DNA of 64,000 nt from Stomorhina lunata (GCA_933228675.1 OW121741.1:60324863-60388862), one strand, 5' to 3'. Positions 10,118 through 25,275 are shown, numbered from the stretch's first letter. Program-made: numbers and translations. The notes: generated by a model from the letters alone, not told the origin.

Positions 10118-11458
10118 ATGACTATTTTATACATAATCTATGCAAATGAAATGCTAAATATACTTAACAAAAGCTCAACCTTTGCATACGCAGATGACAC
10201 CGCAATTGTAGTAAGCAATAAAAATGTAGAAAATGCAACACAAATAATGCAAGATGAGTTCAATAAAATGTCAAAATGGTGTCACGATAACGGACTCATA
10301 ATAAATGCATCTAAAACGAAACTTATGCAAATTAGAACAACCCAAATGCCCCAAACCGACATTCAGTTGAAATTTCACAATGTAGATTGCATTCACGATG
10401 TTGGTATACAATCGAGTAGCGACTCGTGCTCCGTCATCATAGAAAAGGTTAAAACTTATAAATACCTGGGAGTATATGTTGATGAAAACTTTAAATGGAA
10501 GCAACATATACAGTGCTTGCAAAATAAGCTCAAAAAATCATCATACAGCCTGTATCATTTGAGCAATTGCGCAACATACGGAGTGCTAAGGCAGGCATAC
10601 TTTTCGTTAGTGGAATCGTATTTGCGTCATGGCATTACATCTTGGGATAGCTCCAGTCACTGCAAAAGCCTCCAACAGACACAAAACCAGATCCTCAAAA
10701 TATTATTAAAAAATAAACACCACAACCGAAATATTGAATATTCATTGATATATGGAAACAACACAATCTCCAACCAATGTGACACAAATGTCATCAACTT
10801 TTCAAACACTAGTAACAACAACCAAAATCACAACAACATACATATCACCAACATTTCAAATATCAGTATAAACAACTTAAATCCTAACATTTCAACAAAT
10901 AACATCAACACGAATGACAACAACAACACAAATACTGACTTAAACAACATACACGTCAATTATCAAATAAATAACATCAACACAAGAAGCAACACAATTT
11001 CCAACAACAACATCTTATACACCAACTCAAATGCCAACAGAAATGCAAACAACATCATCACCAGCCAAAACAACACCATTGTCAACAATACTACCAGACC
11101 TGGTAACAAAAACAACAACAACACCAACAGAACAACAAGTTCACGCAACAACACAAAAGTCACTAACATTGCAACAGAACTGCAAATACTAAACGTTAAC
11201 AGCATTTACCACACAACACTAGTCAACGAGTTTTTCAATGAAAATAAGTTCCTACAGCAAATCGATCACTCGCACAACACGAGGCGAAAGAAGGAGGGAC
11301 GATACAAAGTCCAAAGACATAACAACAACTATGGCAAAGCAACGTTAGATGTAATGCTTCCCAATATTCTAAATAAACTGCCTATAAATCTAATGCTTAC
11401 AATAAATCCTCACCAGAAGAAAAAACAACTAAAATCCCATTTTATAAAAACGCAATGA
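10118..11458 (+). pseudogene. ORF2 C-terminal half: RT palm, Asn-rich linker, C-terminal domain
   Basis: The frame stays open for about 447 codons but begins inside the RT, so it is a truncated gene. It contains FAYADDTAIVV with the catalytic Asp pair, then the thumb region (TYKYLGVYVDENFKW..H and SYLRHGITSW). Next comes an Asn/Thr-rich linker of about 140 residues at roughly 10,760-11,150, and then a conserved tail (LNVNSIYHTTLVNEFF...RRKKEGRYKV) shared by all copies. The apparent ATG at 10,100 lies in satellite sequence and is not the real start. Without endonuclease or the RT N-terminus it cannot mobilise itself. Confidence 0.85.
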
Positions 11459-11650
11459 AATGTCATATTACAATTTTTATAACTATTTTTTTTATACTAT
11501 TTCATAAATATTTTGTTATCATTTTATTAATTAATCTCACCACCCTGCAGACAAGCCGCCAAGGCTTCGCGGGATTAGATTTAAGACGAAATGTGTAACT
11601 AAAAACTTTTTTCAATAAAAAAATAATAATAAAAAAAAAAAAAAAAAAGT
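10118..11650 (+). mobile_element. CR1-like LINE, copy C (5'-truncated, inside satellite)
   Basis: This 5'-truncated LINE copy starts in the RT domain just before the YADD box and runs to the 3' UTR (CCTGCAGACAAGCC at about 11,543) and a poly(A) tail near 11,630-11,648. It is flanked on both sides by the 31-bp satellite sequence, so it inserted into the array. Confidence 0.85.
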
Positions 11651-11654
11651 ATAT

Positions 11655-11731
11655 ATTATAATTCATTATAATAGCATTATAATGCATTTTTATAAATAAT
11701 AATACATATTAAAAAATTATTATTATTATTA

Positions 11732-11805
<74 letters not shown>

Positions 11806-11860
11806 GTTATTATTATTATTATTGTTATTATTATTATGATTATTATTATTATTATATTTT
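11655..11860. repeat. Satellite remnant followed by (TTA)n microsatellite
   Basis: About 40 bp of the CATTATAAT satellite follows copy C, then a (TTA)n array at about 11,712-11,858 with occasional TTG and TGA variants. The next LINE copy begins immediately after it. Confidence 0.9.
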
Positions 11861-11929
11861 TTTTTTTAAATTTGCAAAAAACATTAAAATTTTTTTATTT
11901 TTTCATAAAGAAAAACTAAACTAAAGAAA

Positions 11930-12938
11930 ATGAATATATGTGATCAGTGTAAGAGAGAATTACCGCCAAAGTTTGTTGTATGCAGTGGCTGTAACATTGG
12001 CTGAGAAAACATATGAGTGTATGAATGCTGAGAAGAAAGCTAACTGGAGATGCAAGAAATGTAAAACCAGAACTTTTTCTACAAGCAGCAATAACTCTTA
12101 TCACATTGTTATTGACAATTCCCCAATTCCATCACCTCTACAAAAACAACAAAGAGAATATGATGATGGTGAAGAGAATTTTAACAACAAAAGATTCAAA
12201 GAGTCAATATCAATAAGCGAAATTAATAACAATTTCCTTTTGATTAAAACTGATGTTAGTTCTCTTAAAACTGACATTAATGATATTAAATCTACAATGC
12301 AACAACTAGCCTCAAATATAAATCAAAACAATACTATTTTAAACGAAAATGTACAAACAGCTTTAAACACAATCACAAGCACTCTCACTAATATTACTGC
12401 ACAAGTAAAAGAACTTTGCGAAAGCAACAAAGAAAAGGATAGACAAATCGAAAAACTCTCTAATCAAATCAATAACATTGAACAGAAATTAATCAACAAA
12501 AACATTGAGATTAAAAATGTAAATAATGAAAAACTTCATCCCACTGAAGTAATCAAAGCCATTGCTACCTCTGTCGGCGTTGATTTAACAGTTGCCGATG
12601 TTCATAACTCGTATCGCCTAAAAAAGGCTCAAAAAATTATCGTTGAATTTAATTCACAAAACAAAAAATTAGAGCTAATGAGGAAAATTAAGCAGCATAG
12701 AGTGGAGTCTCAGATTGTTAACGAAAATCAAAGTGAGCACAACTACATTTACATAAATGATCAACTGACATCGTACAATCGTCGCCTTCTCTGGCAAACC
12801 AAAAATAAAGCCAGAGAGTCGAATTGGAATTTCGTATGGGTTAGAAATGGAAACATTTATGCAAAGAAAAATGAAATATCAAATCCTATTGTAATAAACA
12901 ACAACGCTGATATAGAATTGATCACGTTAACATTTTAA
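11930..12938 (+). pseudogene. ORF1: PHD-like finger, coiled coil, FP-C-like domain (copy D)
   Basis: ORF1 proteins of CR1-group LINEs bind the element RNA. The expected start is ATG at 11,930 (MNICDQC). A C-x2-C...C-x2-C zinc finger begins, but a 29-nt deletion relative to copy E puts a stop at about 12,004. The rest of the protein continues in another frame from about 11,990 to 12,938. That part has the finger C-terminus (WRCKKCKTR), a long coiled coil (about 12,210-12,520) and a C-terminal domain resembling the baculovirus FP-protein C-terminus (IIVEFNSQNKKLELMRKIKQHRVES...YINDQLTSYNRRLLWQTK). The FP-C resemblance is from memory of the family. Confidence 0.75.
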
Positions 12939-12991
12939 ACCAACGATCTCTTCAATGTTTCTCTTTCTCTTTTAAATTAAAATAAAACAAA

Positions 12992-16138
<3,147 letters not shown>

Positions 16139-16397
16139 TTAACTTTCATTGCGAGCGGTTGTGTTTTCTATCGAGCTCTAGTTAAAGAAGCCAAAAAAAG
16201 CGAATTTTTAAACGTTAAAAATATCAATAATACGAAAAACTGTGCTATAAAGTGTATTAAACAATTTACATAAAAATTTGAAAACAAACTTTGTGTTTAA
16301 CATAAATTATAAACAAAAATCTAAAACTTTTTAAAAATCAAAAGACAATTTTTCATTTCTTTTTTTGTAATAAATAAGCAAAAGAAAATAAGAGAAA
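16139..16397 (+). promoter_or_regulatory. LINE 5' UTR with possible internal promoter
   Basis: The segment begins ACTTTCATTGCGAGCGGTTG right after the (TTA)n array. TCATTG resembles an arthropod initiator (TCA-type) at the element's 5' end, as expected for LINEs transcribed from an internal TATA-less promoter. The first 40 bases are GC-richer than the surroundings. Inferred only; the other copies lack this part. Confidence 0.4.
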
Positions 16398-17290
16398 ATG
16401 ATTTGTGATCAGTGTAAAAAAGAATTGCCGATAAAGTAAGTTGTATGTAGTGGTTGCAACTCTCAATACCACTTCTCTTCTTGCTGTACATTGGCAGAGA
16501 AAACGTATGACTGTATGAACGCTGAAAAAAAATCGAATTGGAGATGCAAAAAATGTAAAACAAGAACAGCCTCCACAAGCAGCAACAACTCCTATCATAT
16601 TGTGGTCGATAACTCTCCTATGCCTCAACAGCAAAAAAAATCATAGAGAAGAAGATAGTGAAGAAAATGATCCTAAGAGATTTAAAGAGGAAATATCTTT
16701 AAGTGAAATTAATAAAAATTTTCATATGATTAAAACCGATATGTGCGCTCTTAGAAATGACACAAATGAGATTAAGTCAACAATTGAACAGTTAGCTTTA
16801 AATGTAAACAATAACATTATGTCTGCTCAACAATCTTACCGATCAAATAAAAGAGCTTTGTGATAATAATAAAGAGAAGGATAGGCAAATCGAAGAGCTA
16901 ACTAATCGTGTAAACAGTATTGAACAACAATTAATAAATAAAAACATTGAAATTAAAAATATCACCAACGAGAACCTCAGCCCAAACGAAGTAATAAAAG
17001 TAATTGCTAGCTCTGTCGACGTAGAAATAAATGACGCCGACATCTGTAATTCGTATCGCCTGAAAAGGGCACAAAAAATTATTGTTGAGTTCAATACTCT
17101 AACAAAAAAGAAGGAACTGATGTCTAAAATAAAACGTCATCGTGTGGAATCCCAAATTATAAACGGGGAAACAAACAATAACAACTTTATCTATGTTAAT
17201 GATCAGCTCACCCAACATACCAGTCGTCTTCTATGGCAAACAAAAAATAAAGTCAAAGAGGCGAAATGGAAATATGTATGGGTAAAGAAT
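16398..17290 (+). pseudogene. ORF1, copy E (early stop and frameshifts)
   Basis: The ORF starts at 16,398 (MICDQCKKELPI) and is stopped by TAA at 16,437-16,439, where copy D reads TTT. The intact zinc-finger residues follow after the stop (VCSGCNSQYHFSSCC...WRCKKCK), so copy E preserves the part that copy D deleted. Further shifts occur near 16,630 and 16,855 within the coiled coil. The FP-C-like end (about 17,085-17,290) is in the same frame as the endonuclease that follows, because a deletion removed the ORF1 stop and the ORF2 start. Not translatable as a normal ORF1. Confidence 0.8.
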
Positions 17291-20200
17291 GGCAATTTCT
17301 TAGCTACCATAAACAAGATCATAAATAAAATCAATTTTATAGTACTCGTTGAAACCAACATCACGAATGATGAAAAAAATATTTTTAACATCATTGGATT
17401 CAATGCTCTTTTTCTTAACAGAGACGGAAGAGGAGGAGGTATAGCCGTTTATGTAAGAGATACAATTATTTTCACTGAAATCTCTTTAACGTCATTATCT
17501 TTTGAAGCTTTTCAAATAAATATAAGTAACAACAACAAAACCCTTAGTCTTCATGCAGTATATCGCCCGCCAAATAAAAACACAAACGATTTTATATTGG
17601 AACTTGATAAAATAATAAACAACATCAAAAACAAACAAGATGTAATTCTTATTGGCGATATGAACATCAACATTAACGCGCGAAATTTGACAGCAACAAA
17701 ATACCTGGAGATGACGTCGTCAAATGGTTTACAATGCCTAGTGAACGAGAATACCAGAGAGGATGTAAAGAACCTAACAAGTAGCTGTATTGATCACATA
17801 CATGTGAGAACAAATAATATAGCAACAAAAACATATGCTGCTGTAATAAAAACCAATATATCAGACCACTACTCTCTTTACTGCTCTGTATATGAAGAAA
17901 TGGAAACAAATAAAAGTCAATGTGTAGAAACCTTTGGCCCATCAGGGGCCTATATAAACAGTCACAAAGTAAACAAATATATAAAAGAAACCAATTGGAA
18001 TATTTTAACAACTCAAAATTTGAGTACAAATCAATTCTTTGAAAAAATTTATGAATCTTTTAGTGATATTTATGAAAAATGTAAAAGCTCAAAAAAAAGA
18101 TATAAAGTAAGAAATTCATATCCGTGGTTAAACGAAAATCTTGTTAATTGTTGTGATATACGGGATATACTTTATATTAAATGGCAAAATAATAGAAAAA
18201 ATAAACGTTATGAAAATGAATACAAGAAATTCAGAAATCTTATAAGCAAAAAATTAATTTTCGCGAAAAACGATTATTATAAACGAATGTTTATAGAAAA
18301 CAAAAATGATATACGCAAAACATGGCAGCTTATTAATGAAATAACTGGCAAGAAAACAAATAATATAGACAATACTATAATAATTAACTTTAAAAATGAA
18401 AATATTCTAAATATAGCAAATACTTTCGCTGAAAACTTCAATAATAATGTGCAAAAAATACTACACAACTGTGATATAACAACACTAACTTATCAAAAAC
18501 AATCAATCTCAAACACAATGTTCATATCACCCACAAATGCTCAAGAAGTTTATGATATTTTAAAAAATCTAAATGTCAAGAAAGGTGCAGGCATCGATGG
18601 AATTCGGCCCAAAGATTTGAAAAATAGTGCTGTAGAACTCACACATGTATTAACAGCATTAATAAATGCAAGTTGAGGCCCTATGCTCCACTGGGAGTCA
18701 AGGATAACAGAAGAAGAAGAATAAATGCAAGTATTAACAACTCTATTGTTCCTATTTTATTGAAAACCTCCATAATCCGACCGATATATAAAAATGGTAC
18801 CAAAAATGATTGCAACAACTACAGACCAATAGCAATATTGTCTGTAATTGAGAAAATTTTAGAGGAAATAATAGTCCGTAGATTAAATGATTTTCTAAAA
18901 AAATACAAAATATTAAACCCAAGTCAATACGGATTCCAAAAAAGCAAAAATATCAACCAGCTCCTCGGAAATTTTTCGCACTTAATAAATCAGTACCTTA
19001 ATGAAAACAGTCATTGCTTAGCTCTCTTTATAGACTTTAGCAAAGCATTTGACACTCTTTCACACACAAAACTCCTGGAAGCGCTAGAAAGAATCGGTAT
19101 AAGAGGCGAGTGTCTAAAATGGTTCGAGAACTACTTAGAGCTTAGAACTTATTGGGTCAAAATTAAAGATACATTAAGTACAGAAACTTCCTCAAACCAT
19201 GGTGTTCCGCAAGGCTCAAAACTTGGTCCAATCCTGTATATTATTTATGCAAATGAAATGCTAAATATATTAAAAGATAGCTCAACATTTGCCTATGCCG
19301 ATGACACAGCAATAATTGTAGCCAACAAAGATATAAAACTCGCAACAACAAATATGCAAGCTGTGCTAAACAAAGTATCGAAATGGTGCCACGACAACGG
19401 GCTAATAATTAATGCCTCTAAGACTAAACTTATGCATATAAGATCGCCACATATGCCAAAATTTGAAATTAAATTAACATTTCATGATACCGATTGTCTT
19501 CACAACATCAACAACCCAACAAACACAGATTTATGTTCTACAATAATAGAAAACGTACAAACCTACAAATACTTAGGAGTATACGTTGATCAAAACTTTA
19601 AATGGCTAACACACATCCGCCACCTCCAGAATAAGCTCAAAAGTGCTTCGTATAGCTTGTATCATCTCAGCAATTGCGCTACTTACAGCGTCCTCAAGCA
19701 AGCATATTTTTCGTTAGCTGAATCGTATTTGCGTCATGGCATCGCAGCTTGGGGTACATCAAGTTATTGTAGAAACTTACAACGCTCCCAAAACTTGATT
19801 ACACTACAATATATGGTGTCAACAACGCTGCTAACTTCGGTCATGAATACAACAACACAAATATCGAAAACATAAACACCTCTTACAACAACATTATCAA
19901 CCCAAACACCTATCATGCAACTACTTTTCCAAACAACCCAAGCAATGTCAACACATCTATAAACAACATTTTCACCAACAGTAATATACTGGCCAATAAC
20001 AACACATCAACATCTAACAACCTATTCAACAACATAAACGTCAATAGTGCAAACACCACAAACAACACCTACGTAATACAACACAACGCTACCCTTAAAT
20101 AAAAATATTGCATCTGTACTAGAAGTACTTAACGTAAACAGCATTTACAAATCAACATTACTAAGCGAATTTTTCAACGACAGAAGATTCCTTCAACACA

Positions 20201-20399
20201 TAGACCACACTTACCACACAAGAAGTCGAGAAGAAGGAAGATTTAAAGTTAAGCGTCATAAAAACAATTATGGAAAAAACGCACTATCTGTCATGTTACC
20301 AAAAATCATCATCAAACTACCAAAGGAAAAAACAAATCAAATCATATTTAATATCATCGCAATGAAAGAAAAATCGAATTTATTATTATTATTAATTTA
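17120..20399 (+). pseudogene. Fused ORF1 end / ORF2 endonuclease-RT, copy E
   Basis: A 518-residue frame (17,120-18,676) joins the ORF1 C-terminus (VWVKNGNF) directly to ORF2 endonuclease (INKINFIVLVETNIT). It keeps IGDMNINI and SDHYSLY. The frame is cut in the early RT by a 46-bp insertion at 18,674-18,719. RT resumes (18,733-19,875) with YRPIAILSV, YGFQKSKN, FIDFSKAFDTLSH, PQGSKLGP and FAYADDTAIIV. The thumb ends in a shifted frame, then a broken Asn-rich linker (about 19,830-20,100) and the conserved C-terminal tail (LEVLNVNSIY...RSREEGRFKV) to about 20,399. The catalytic residues remain but the gene is not functional as a unit. Confidence 0.85.
18674..18719 (+). mobile_element. 46-bp retroposon 3'-end insertion with 13-bp target duplication
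   Basis: The insert begins TGAGGCCCTATGCTCC and ends AGAAGAAGAAG. It lies between two copies of AATAAATGCAAGT (18,661-18,673 and 18,720-18,732). Removing it restores the alignment with copy D. A related 34-bp insert lies at 35,523 and a partial match at 63,983. Confidence 0.85.
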
Positions 20400-20471
20400 A
20401 TTAATTTATTTTTTTAATTATATTATATTTTTCAATTTATTTTTACCATCCTGCAGACAAGCCAAGGGCTT

Positions 20472-20690
20472 CGCGGGAATAGAATTAAGATGAAATGTTT
20501 ATAATATAAAAAATTTTCAATGAAATTGAATAATAAATATATCAAAAAAAAAAAAATTATTATTATTATTGTTATTATTATTATTATTATTCGCGGGAAT
20601 AGAATTAAGATGAAATGTTTATAATATAAAAAATTTTCAATGAAATTGAATAATAAATATATCAAAAAAAAAAAATTATTATTATAACAC
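20472..20690 (+). repeat. Tandem duplication of LINE 3' UTR end with (ATT)n
   Basis: The block starting TCGCGGGAATAGAATTAAG and ending in poly(A)-(TTA)n occurs twice, at about 20,474-20,590 and 20,591-20,690. The duplicated unit is about 117 bp and includes the (TTA) tail, which suggests repeat-mediated slippage or two-step template use at the 3' end. Confidence 0.85.
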
Positions 20691-20718
20691 TCTTACCTGT
20701 TAATTTTATTTTCGTTTT

Positions 20719-21486
20719 CTTTTTATACCCTTCACCACTATAGGTGGAAAGGGTATTATACATTTATGCTGATGTATGTAACGTATAGAAATATTTGTCT
20801 TATATCTACCTTTTAGTATACCAATAGGCTTAGAATCACTTTCTGAGTCGATTTAGCGATGTCAGTCAGTCCGTCTGGACGGCTGGCTGGACCCCCATGT
20901 AAACCATGTAATCAAAGTAAAGGTCGCAATTCCAATGATATTTTGATGAAATTTGGCACAGATCATTTTTGTGATCCATGGCTATTGAAATTCATCAAAA
21001 TCGGTCCATTATTTATGGTACCTCTCACAGGTCCCACTTCCCGAAATTGATATTTTGACCACAAATATTAATATTTTTTCATGAAATTTAAAAAAATACT
21101 GCTTATGTAAACTGAAATCACTGTACCAAATTTCGTTGAACCGTGGCTCCCATGCAACCTCGTCTGTCAAAACGCACTGAATGAGACAAAAATGTCTAAA
21201 ACGCTCATAAATCTGAAGATAATGGGAATTTTGGGTTTATTTTTTGCTTACATAATTTCTGTATAAACTGTAATCAATTTGCCAAATCGGTCCACATTTG
21301 ACCCTAGCTCTCATATAAGTCCAAATGACGGAAACAGCTTAAATGTATAAGTTTTGAGAAAGTGTTTGTATAATGGCAAAATTTAGCAAGTATTTGTCTT
21401 TATACAGCAAAAAAAACACCTCTTGCCTTAGTGGTGAAGGGTAGCGTATGGTCGGACTTGACCGACTATAGCTCTTTCTTACTTGT
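20719..21486 (-). mobile_element. DINE-1/Helitron-like element, family A (complete)
   Basis: On the minus strand it starts ACAAGTAAGAAAG with a palindrome around TATAGTCGG...CCGACCATA and CCCTTCACC. It ends with GAGTCGATTTAGCGATGTC, a GTCCGTC-rich tract and CCACCTATAGTGGTGAAGGGTAT-type hairpin sequence. This architecture is that of non-autonomous Helitron/Helentron-derived DINE-1 repeats in flies. It has no coding capacity. Confidence 0.7.
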
Positions 21487-22060
21487 GATTGGGTGCACCA
21501 TCCATTTTGATATACAAATTAAATAAAATTTTCTTCATTCGTAGTAGTTTCCACTTTAAAACCTCATAAACCCAAACTATTAAACTACTTTCTATATACT
21601 AAGTTCAAAAAATAAAAAATTATTTTGAAAATACGTATTTCAAAAAGGGTATGTTTAGTTTTTTTTTAGAAAATATTCCTCTATAAAAGGGAAATTTAAA
21701 GATTTTTCGTCGGTATATAAATAAAACGTAATAGTTTGCAATTTTGATATATTTATAAAGAAAAATATCATAAAGCGGCCAAATGAACAATTTTTTCACC
21801 CTGTAAACTTGTTCTAAATTACATAGGCCAATTTGCAGGTAGGTCGACGATATTTAACATTAAAAAAAATTATAGAAACATTTTTTGTCTAAATATCTAT
21901 AAAAACAAAACCCGTTATTGTATAATTTTTTATGGAAAAATAATCTAAAGTAATATTTTTATTGAAAAATTCTCTATAAAAAGATTTTCTATAAATTTTT
22001 TGATATAAATTGATTTTAAGCATTTAGGGTGTAAATTATATAAGCGTATTAAGTACTGAC
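21487..22060. other. AT-rich stretch, nothing recognised
   Basis: I see no coding potential, repeat structure or RNA gene here, only AT-rich sequence with short A and T runs. Confidence 0.5.
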
Positions 22061-22094
22061 AATATTGGTTATTTGTATATGAAAATTATCAAAT

Positions 22095-22172
22095 GTAGTC
22101 GGTTGTTTAGTATAAATAATTTTAAATTATAATTTAAATTATAATTTAAATTATAATTTAAATTATAATTAT
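22095..22172. repeat. (AAATTATAATTT)n microsatellite
   Basis: About six copies of a 12-bp palindromic unit TTTAAATTATAA lie next to the left arm of a long inverted repeat. Confidence 0.85.
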
Positions 22173-22219
22173 AGGCAGGGTTTAAATAAACTGCTATAGC
22201 AGTTTTCAAATAGTCGGTT

Positions 22220-23370
22220 ATTTCATATTTCATATAAAATTGTGCCAACAATATGAAACAAAAACACCTTTTGCTTTTATAAAAACTAGAACGAAAAACT
22301 ATTTCCAAAATTTCATATATAAATTACTATTTGCTTCACATATTTTCGTGGAGTGCTAAAATGATTTTAGCTTTTAGGAACTATTTTATACGACAGTAAA
22401 AAGAAATAATATGAATTTTTTCATTTTAGCATTTAGTTTTATATTCTTAGTTATGAAAACGAAAATGTTTCTCGCAGTAAAATATATTCTCGTAACTATT
22501 TTGAAAATATGAAAAATAAAATGTTGACTAAAATGAACTAAAAAGATCGACTGCCACTGACTAGAGACAAAAACTATCAAGAAATATAAAACAAAGAATC
22601 AAAAAACCTTCAAAAATATTTCATTAAATATAATTGTCACAAGTAAAATTAATTATTTAAAAGTGATCTTGAGGGGGTGGTGAGGGTGGTAGGAAGAAGA
22701 ATTAATAAGTTAAATTTGTTTTAAACTGACCCGACTTTACCAGGAGAACAGAAAAACAACAACATAAGTTTCAATAACATATTTTTTCTTCTTTATGTTG
22801 TTTTTTTTTGTATACAATTTTTTCTCTCGTTTGTTTTGTTGTTGTTTTTCTATGCAGTAATTCGCTGGTAAGTTTTTTTAAGATCAAAAAATTAACCTTG
22901 CAGTTTGAAGGCATAAATTGTCACTAGAACTAAAAAAGCAACTTGGTTTGCCAAATTTTCAGCGTGTTCATTTGTAAAACTAGGGTCAATATTAGATTTT
23001 TTAAAACTTTACTTGTAGAGAGTAACAAAATAAAGATTCTGTAATATATGTCTTTTGTCGTTTAAAACAAAATCAGAGACCACTTCTAGTTTTAAAGGCA
23101 ACGTTTCCTTGTAAAACTATTGGGCAATCTTTACAGCATTACAAAGTTCTTAAAATGCGAAAAATATACTTAACAGTTGCTTGCTAGTTTTTCTGTTCCT
23201 AAAAGCTAAAATCATTTTAGCACACCACAAAAATATGTGAAGCAAATAGTAAATTTATATATGAAATTTTGGAAATAGTTTTTGGTTTCAGTTTTTATTT
23301 AAATGAAAAGGTGAGAGGTGTCATATTTTATCTTTGTTGAAAATAAAAATATGAATACGTTTCATATTTA
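22220..23370. mobile_element. Inverted-repeat element, arms about 150 bp
   Basis: The segment around 22,294-22,381 (TTTCCAAAATTTCATATATA ... GATTTTAGCTTTTAGGAAC) reappears inverted at 23,204-23,288 with few changes. Weaker similarity extends outward on both sides to about 22,220 and 23,370. The 820-bp interior is AT-rich and non-coding. It may be a non-autonomous DNA transposon or two facing copies of one repeat. The true termini and target duplication were not identified. Confidence 0.6.
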
Positions 23371-23601
23371 CTTCGAATATGATAATTAGGGAAAAAAACT
23401 AAATATCAAACCATGATTATAGGTCGTTTACTTTCTAGTAAAGATTCAGTAAGCTGAGTATTTCCTGAGTAAATGAACGAATTTACTCTCACCATATCAT
23501 TTGTACAAGAAAAGTAAACGAACAGAAAATTTGTAAAAATCCAGTAAGTAAATCGAGACAATAAGAAAAAAACAATACAACAGGCAATAAATAAATAAAA
23601 A

Positions 23602-24175
23602 ACAAGTAAGAAAGTGCTATAGTCGGTCAAGACCGACTATACAATACCCTTCACCTCTAAGGTAAAAGATGCTCTTTTTCCTGTATAAAGACAAATATTT
23701 GCTAAATTTTGCTTTCATACTAACATTTTCTCAAAACTTATATATTTAAGCTGTTTCCGTCATTTGGACTTATATGAGAGCTAGGGTCAAATGTGGACCG
23801 ATTATCTCGAAATTTGGCAAATTGATTACAGTTTTTAATAAATTATGTGTGCAAAAAATAAACTCAAAATTACCATTATCTACAGATTTACGAGCGTTCT
23901 AGTGATTTTTGTCTCATTTAGTGCGTTTTTAAAGAAGAATTTGTATGGGAGCTATGGTCAAATGTAGACCGATTTCAATTGCGACCTGTAGTTTGATTAC
24001 AAGGTTTACATGTTGGCCAGCCATCCAGCCAGACGGACGGACGGACATCGCTAAATCGACTCAGAAAGTGATTCTAAGCCTATTGGTATACTAAAAGGTG
24101 GGTCTAGGACAAATATTTAAATCAGCACAAACTTATAATACCCTTTCCACCTATGGTGGTAAAGGGCATAAAGAG
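23602..24175 (+). mobile_element. DINE-1/Helitron-like element, family A
   Basis: Starts ACAAGTAAGAAAGTGC followed by the CGGTCAAGACCG palindrome and CCCTTCACC. It ends with the GACGGACGGACATCGC tract, CGACTCAGAAAGTGATT and the CACCTATGGTGG terminal hairpin. It is shorter than the copy at 20.7 kb, with an internal deletion. Confidence 0.75.
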
Positions 24176-25200
24176 CTAAGATTTTAATTTTTAATTAGTT
24201 ATATACTTTTTAACTTTACCCAGCAAAACTTTGGTAATGTCAAGTACTCTGGTAACTGGTTACCTTGTAATGACTACAACATACCCTCCGAATAACAAAT
24301 AAGTTATTACAGAAGTACTTATTTGTAATTAATATGGTAATTTAAACTGAATGGCCCCGGTTCGAATCCCACCAAGACCAACAATTTTTTTTAATTTTTT
24401 TTTTTATTAAAAGAGCTTTTTAAATGATTTTTGAATTTTAAGAACTTATATATTATATATTCTTTTAAAAAAAAATTTGGAAAACTAACATCATGGTAAT
24501 GCAAAAATACCATCATGAGTTAATTTTGATAATGTAGGGGGTGTTGGATACCAAACACAGTTCTAATTGATCTTAATTTCGTAAGCCCAACTTATCTGGG
24601 TCATCATTCATCTCAACTGCGTACACTGACCTCCTCGTGGTATCACCCCTTAATATAGTGAGCTAACATGTACCGAGAGTTGTCGCATAAGATCTATAAA
24701 AATGGGTTAGGACGACGGGCTAGTAACGCTCTCTTGGAAAAAATAATTACTATGAAGATGATAAAATTAGAATTAAAATGTTCCACCACCTAATGCTAGA
24801 AGAGGGTGTCCGAAACTTCCATGGAAAGACTAAGTAAAAGAACATTTTTCAAAGCTTGGCTATAAAATTGGAGAATATTCGCACAAGATCGAAGTCCATG
24901 GAATTCCAAAATATTCTCGGACTTTGACCCTAACAGGCTGTAACTAAAGGCCATTTAAGTAAGTAAGAGTCAATGTTATATAACCAAAAAGGAAGATTTA
25001 AACTATTTAAGTTTTAAAATAATTAAAAAAAAACTTCTTTATTTTTATTAAATGCATTAAACATTTACAAAAAATCTTATAAAAATATTTTTCCAAAAAT
25101 TACAACAAAGCAAAAAAAAAGCAGAGAAAAACAAAGTTATTTTCACATGATTTTGGATCTAAAAATAAAAATTGTATATATTAATTATAAGCCGCTAAGT
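24176..25200. other. Unrecognised repeat-like region
   Basis: The region 24,230-24,330 contains TAATG/GTAAC-rich sequence related to 25,360-25,440. At about 24,356 there is a tRNA B-box-like GGTTCGAATCCC followed by T-rich sequence. The block 24,590-24,960 has higher GC and looks like a decayed mobile element, but I see no domain. Its last part resembles 33,180-33,380. Confidence 0.4.
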
Positions 25201-25207
25201 TTTCAAG

Positions 25208-25275
25208 ATATGAAGTAGCTCAGTGGAAGAGTCTCCGCCTAGCAGTCGTAGGGGTCTGGGTTCGAGCCCCCATGG
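25208..25275 (+). repeat. tRNA-like repeat (A and B box present)
   Basis: TAGCTCAGTGGAAGAG at 25,216-25,231 fits an RNA polymerase III A box, and GGGTTCGAGCCCC at 25,258-25,270 fits a B box. The flanks do not pair as an acceptor stem, and an A/T-rich tail follows. It is more likely a tRNA-derived repeat than a working tRNA gene. Confidence 0.65.

Larger units (their letters stand above)
16139..20690 (+). mobile_element. CR1-like LINE, copy E (5' complete, defective)
   Basis: This is the longest family member here. It has a roughly 260-bp 5' UTR, ORF1, ORF2 and a 3' UTR whose last part is duplicated. It carries an early ORF1 stop, a roughly 250-bp deletion fusing ORF1 to ORF2, a 46-bp retroposon insertion in ORF2, and frame breaks near the Asn-rich linker. 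Confidence 0.85.

Noticed and set aside
25208..25275. Functional tRNA gene
   Set aside because: A and B boxes are present but the acceptor ends do not pair and no terminator-bounded cloverleaf fits.
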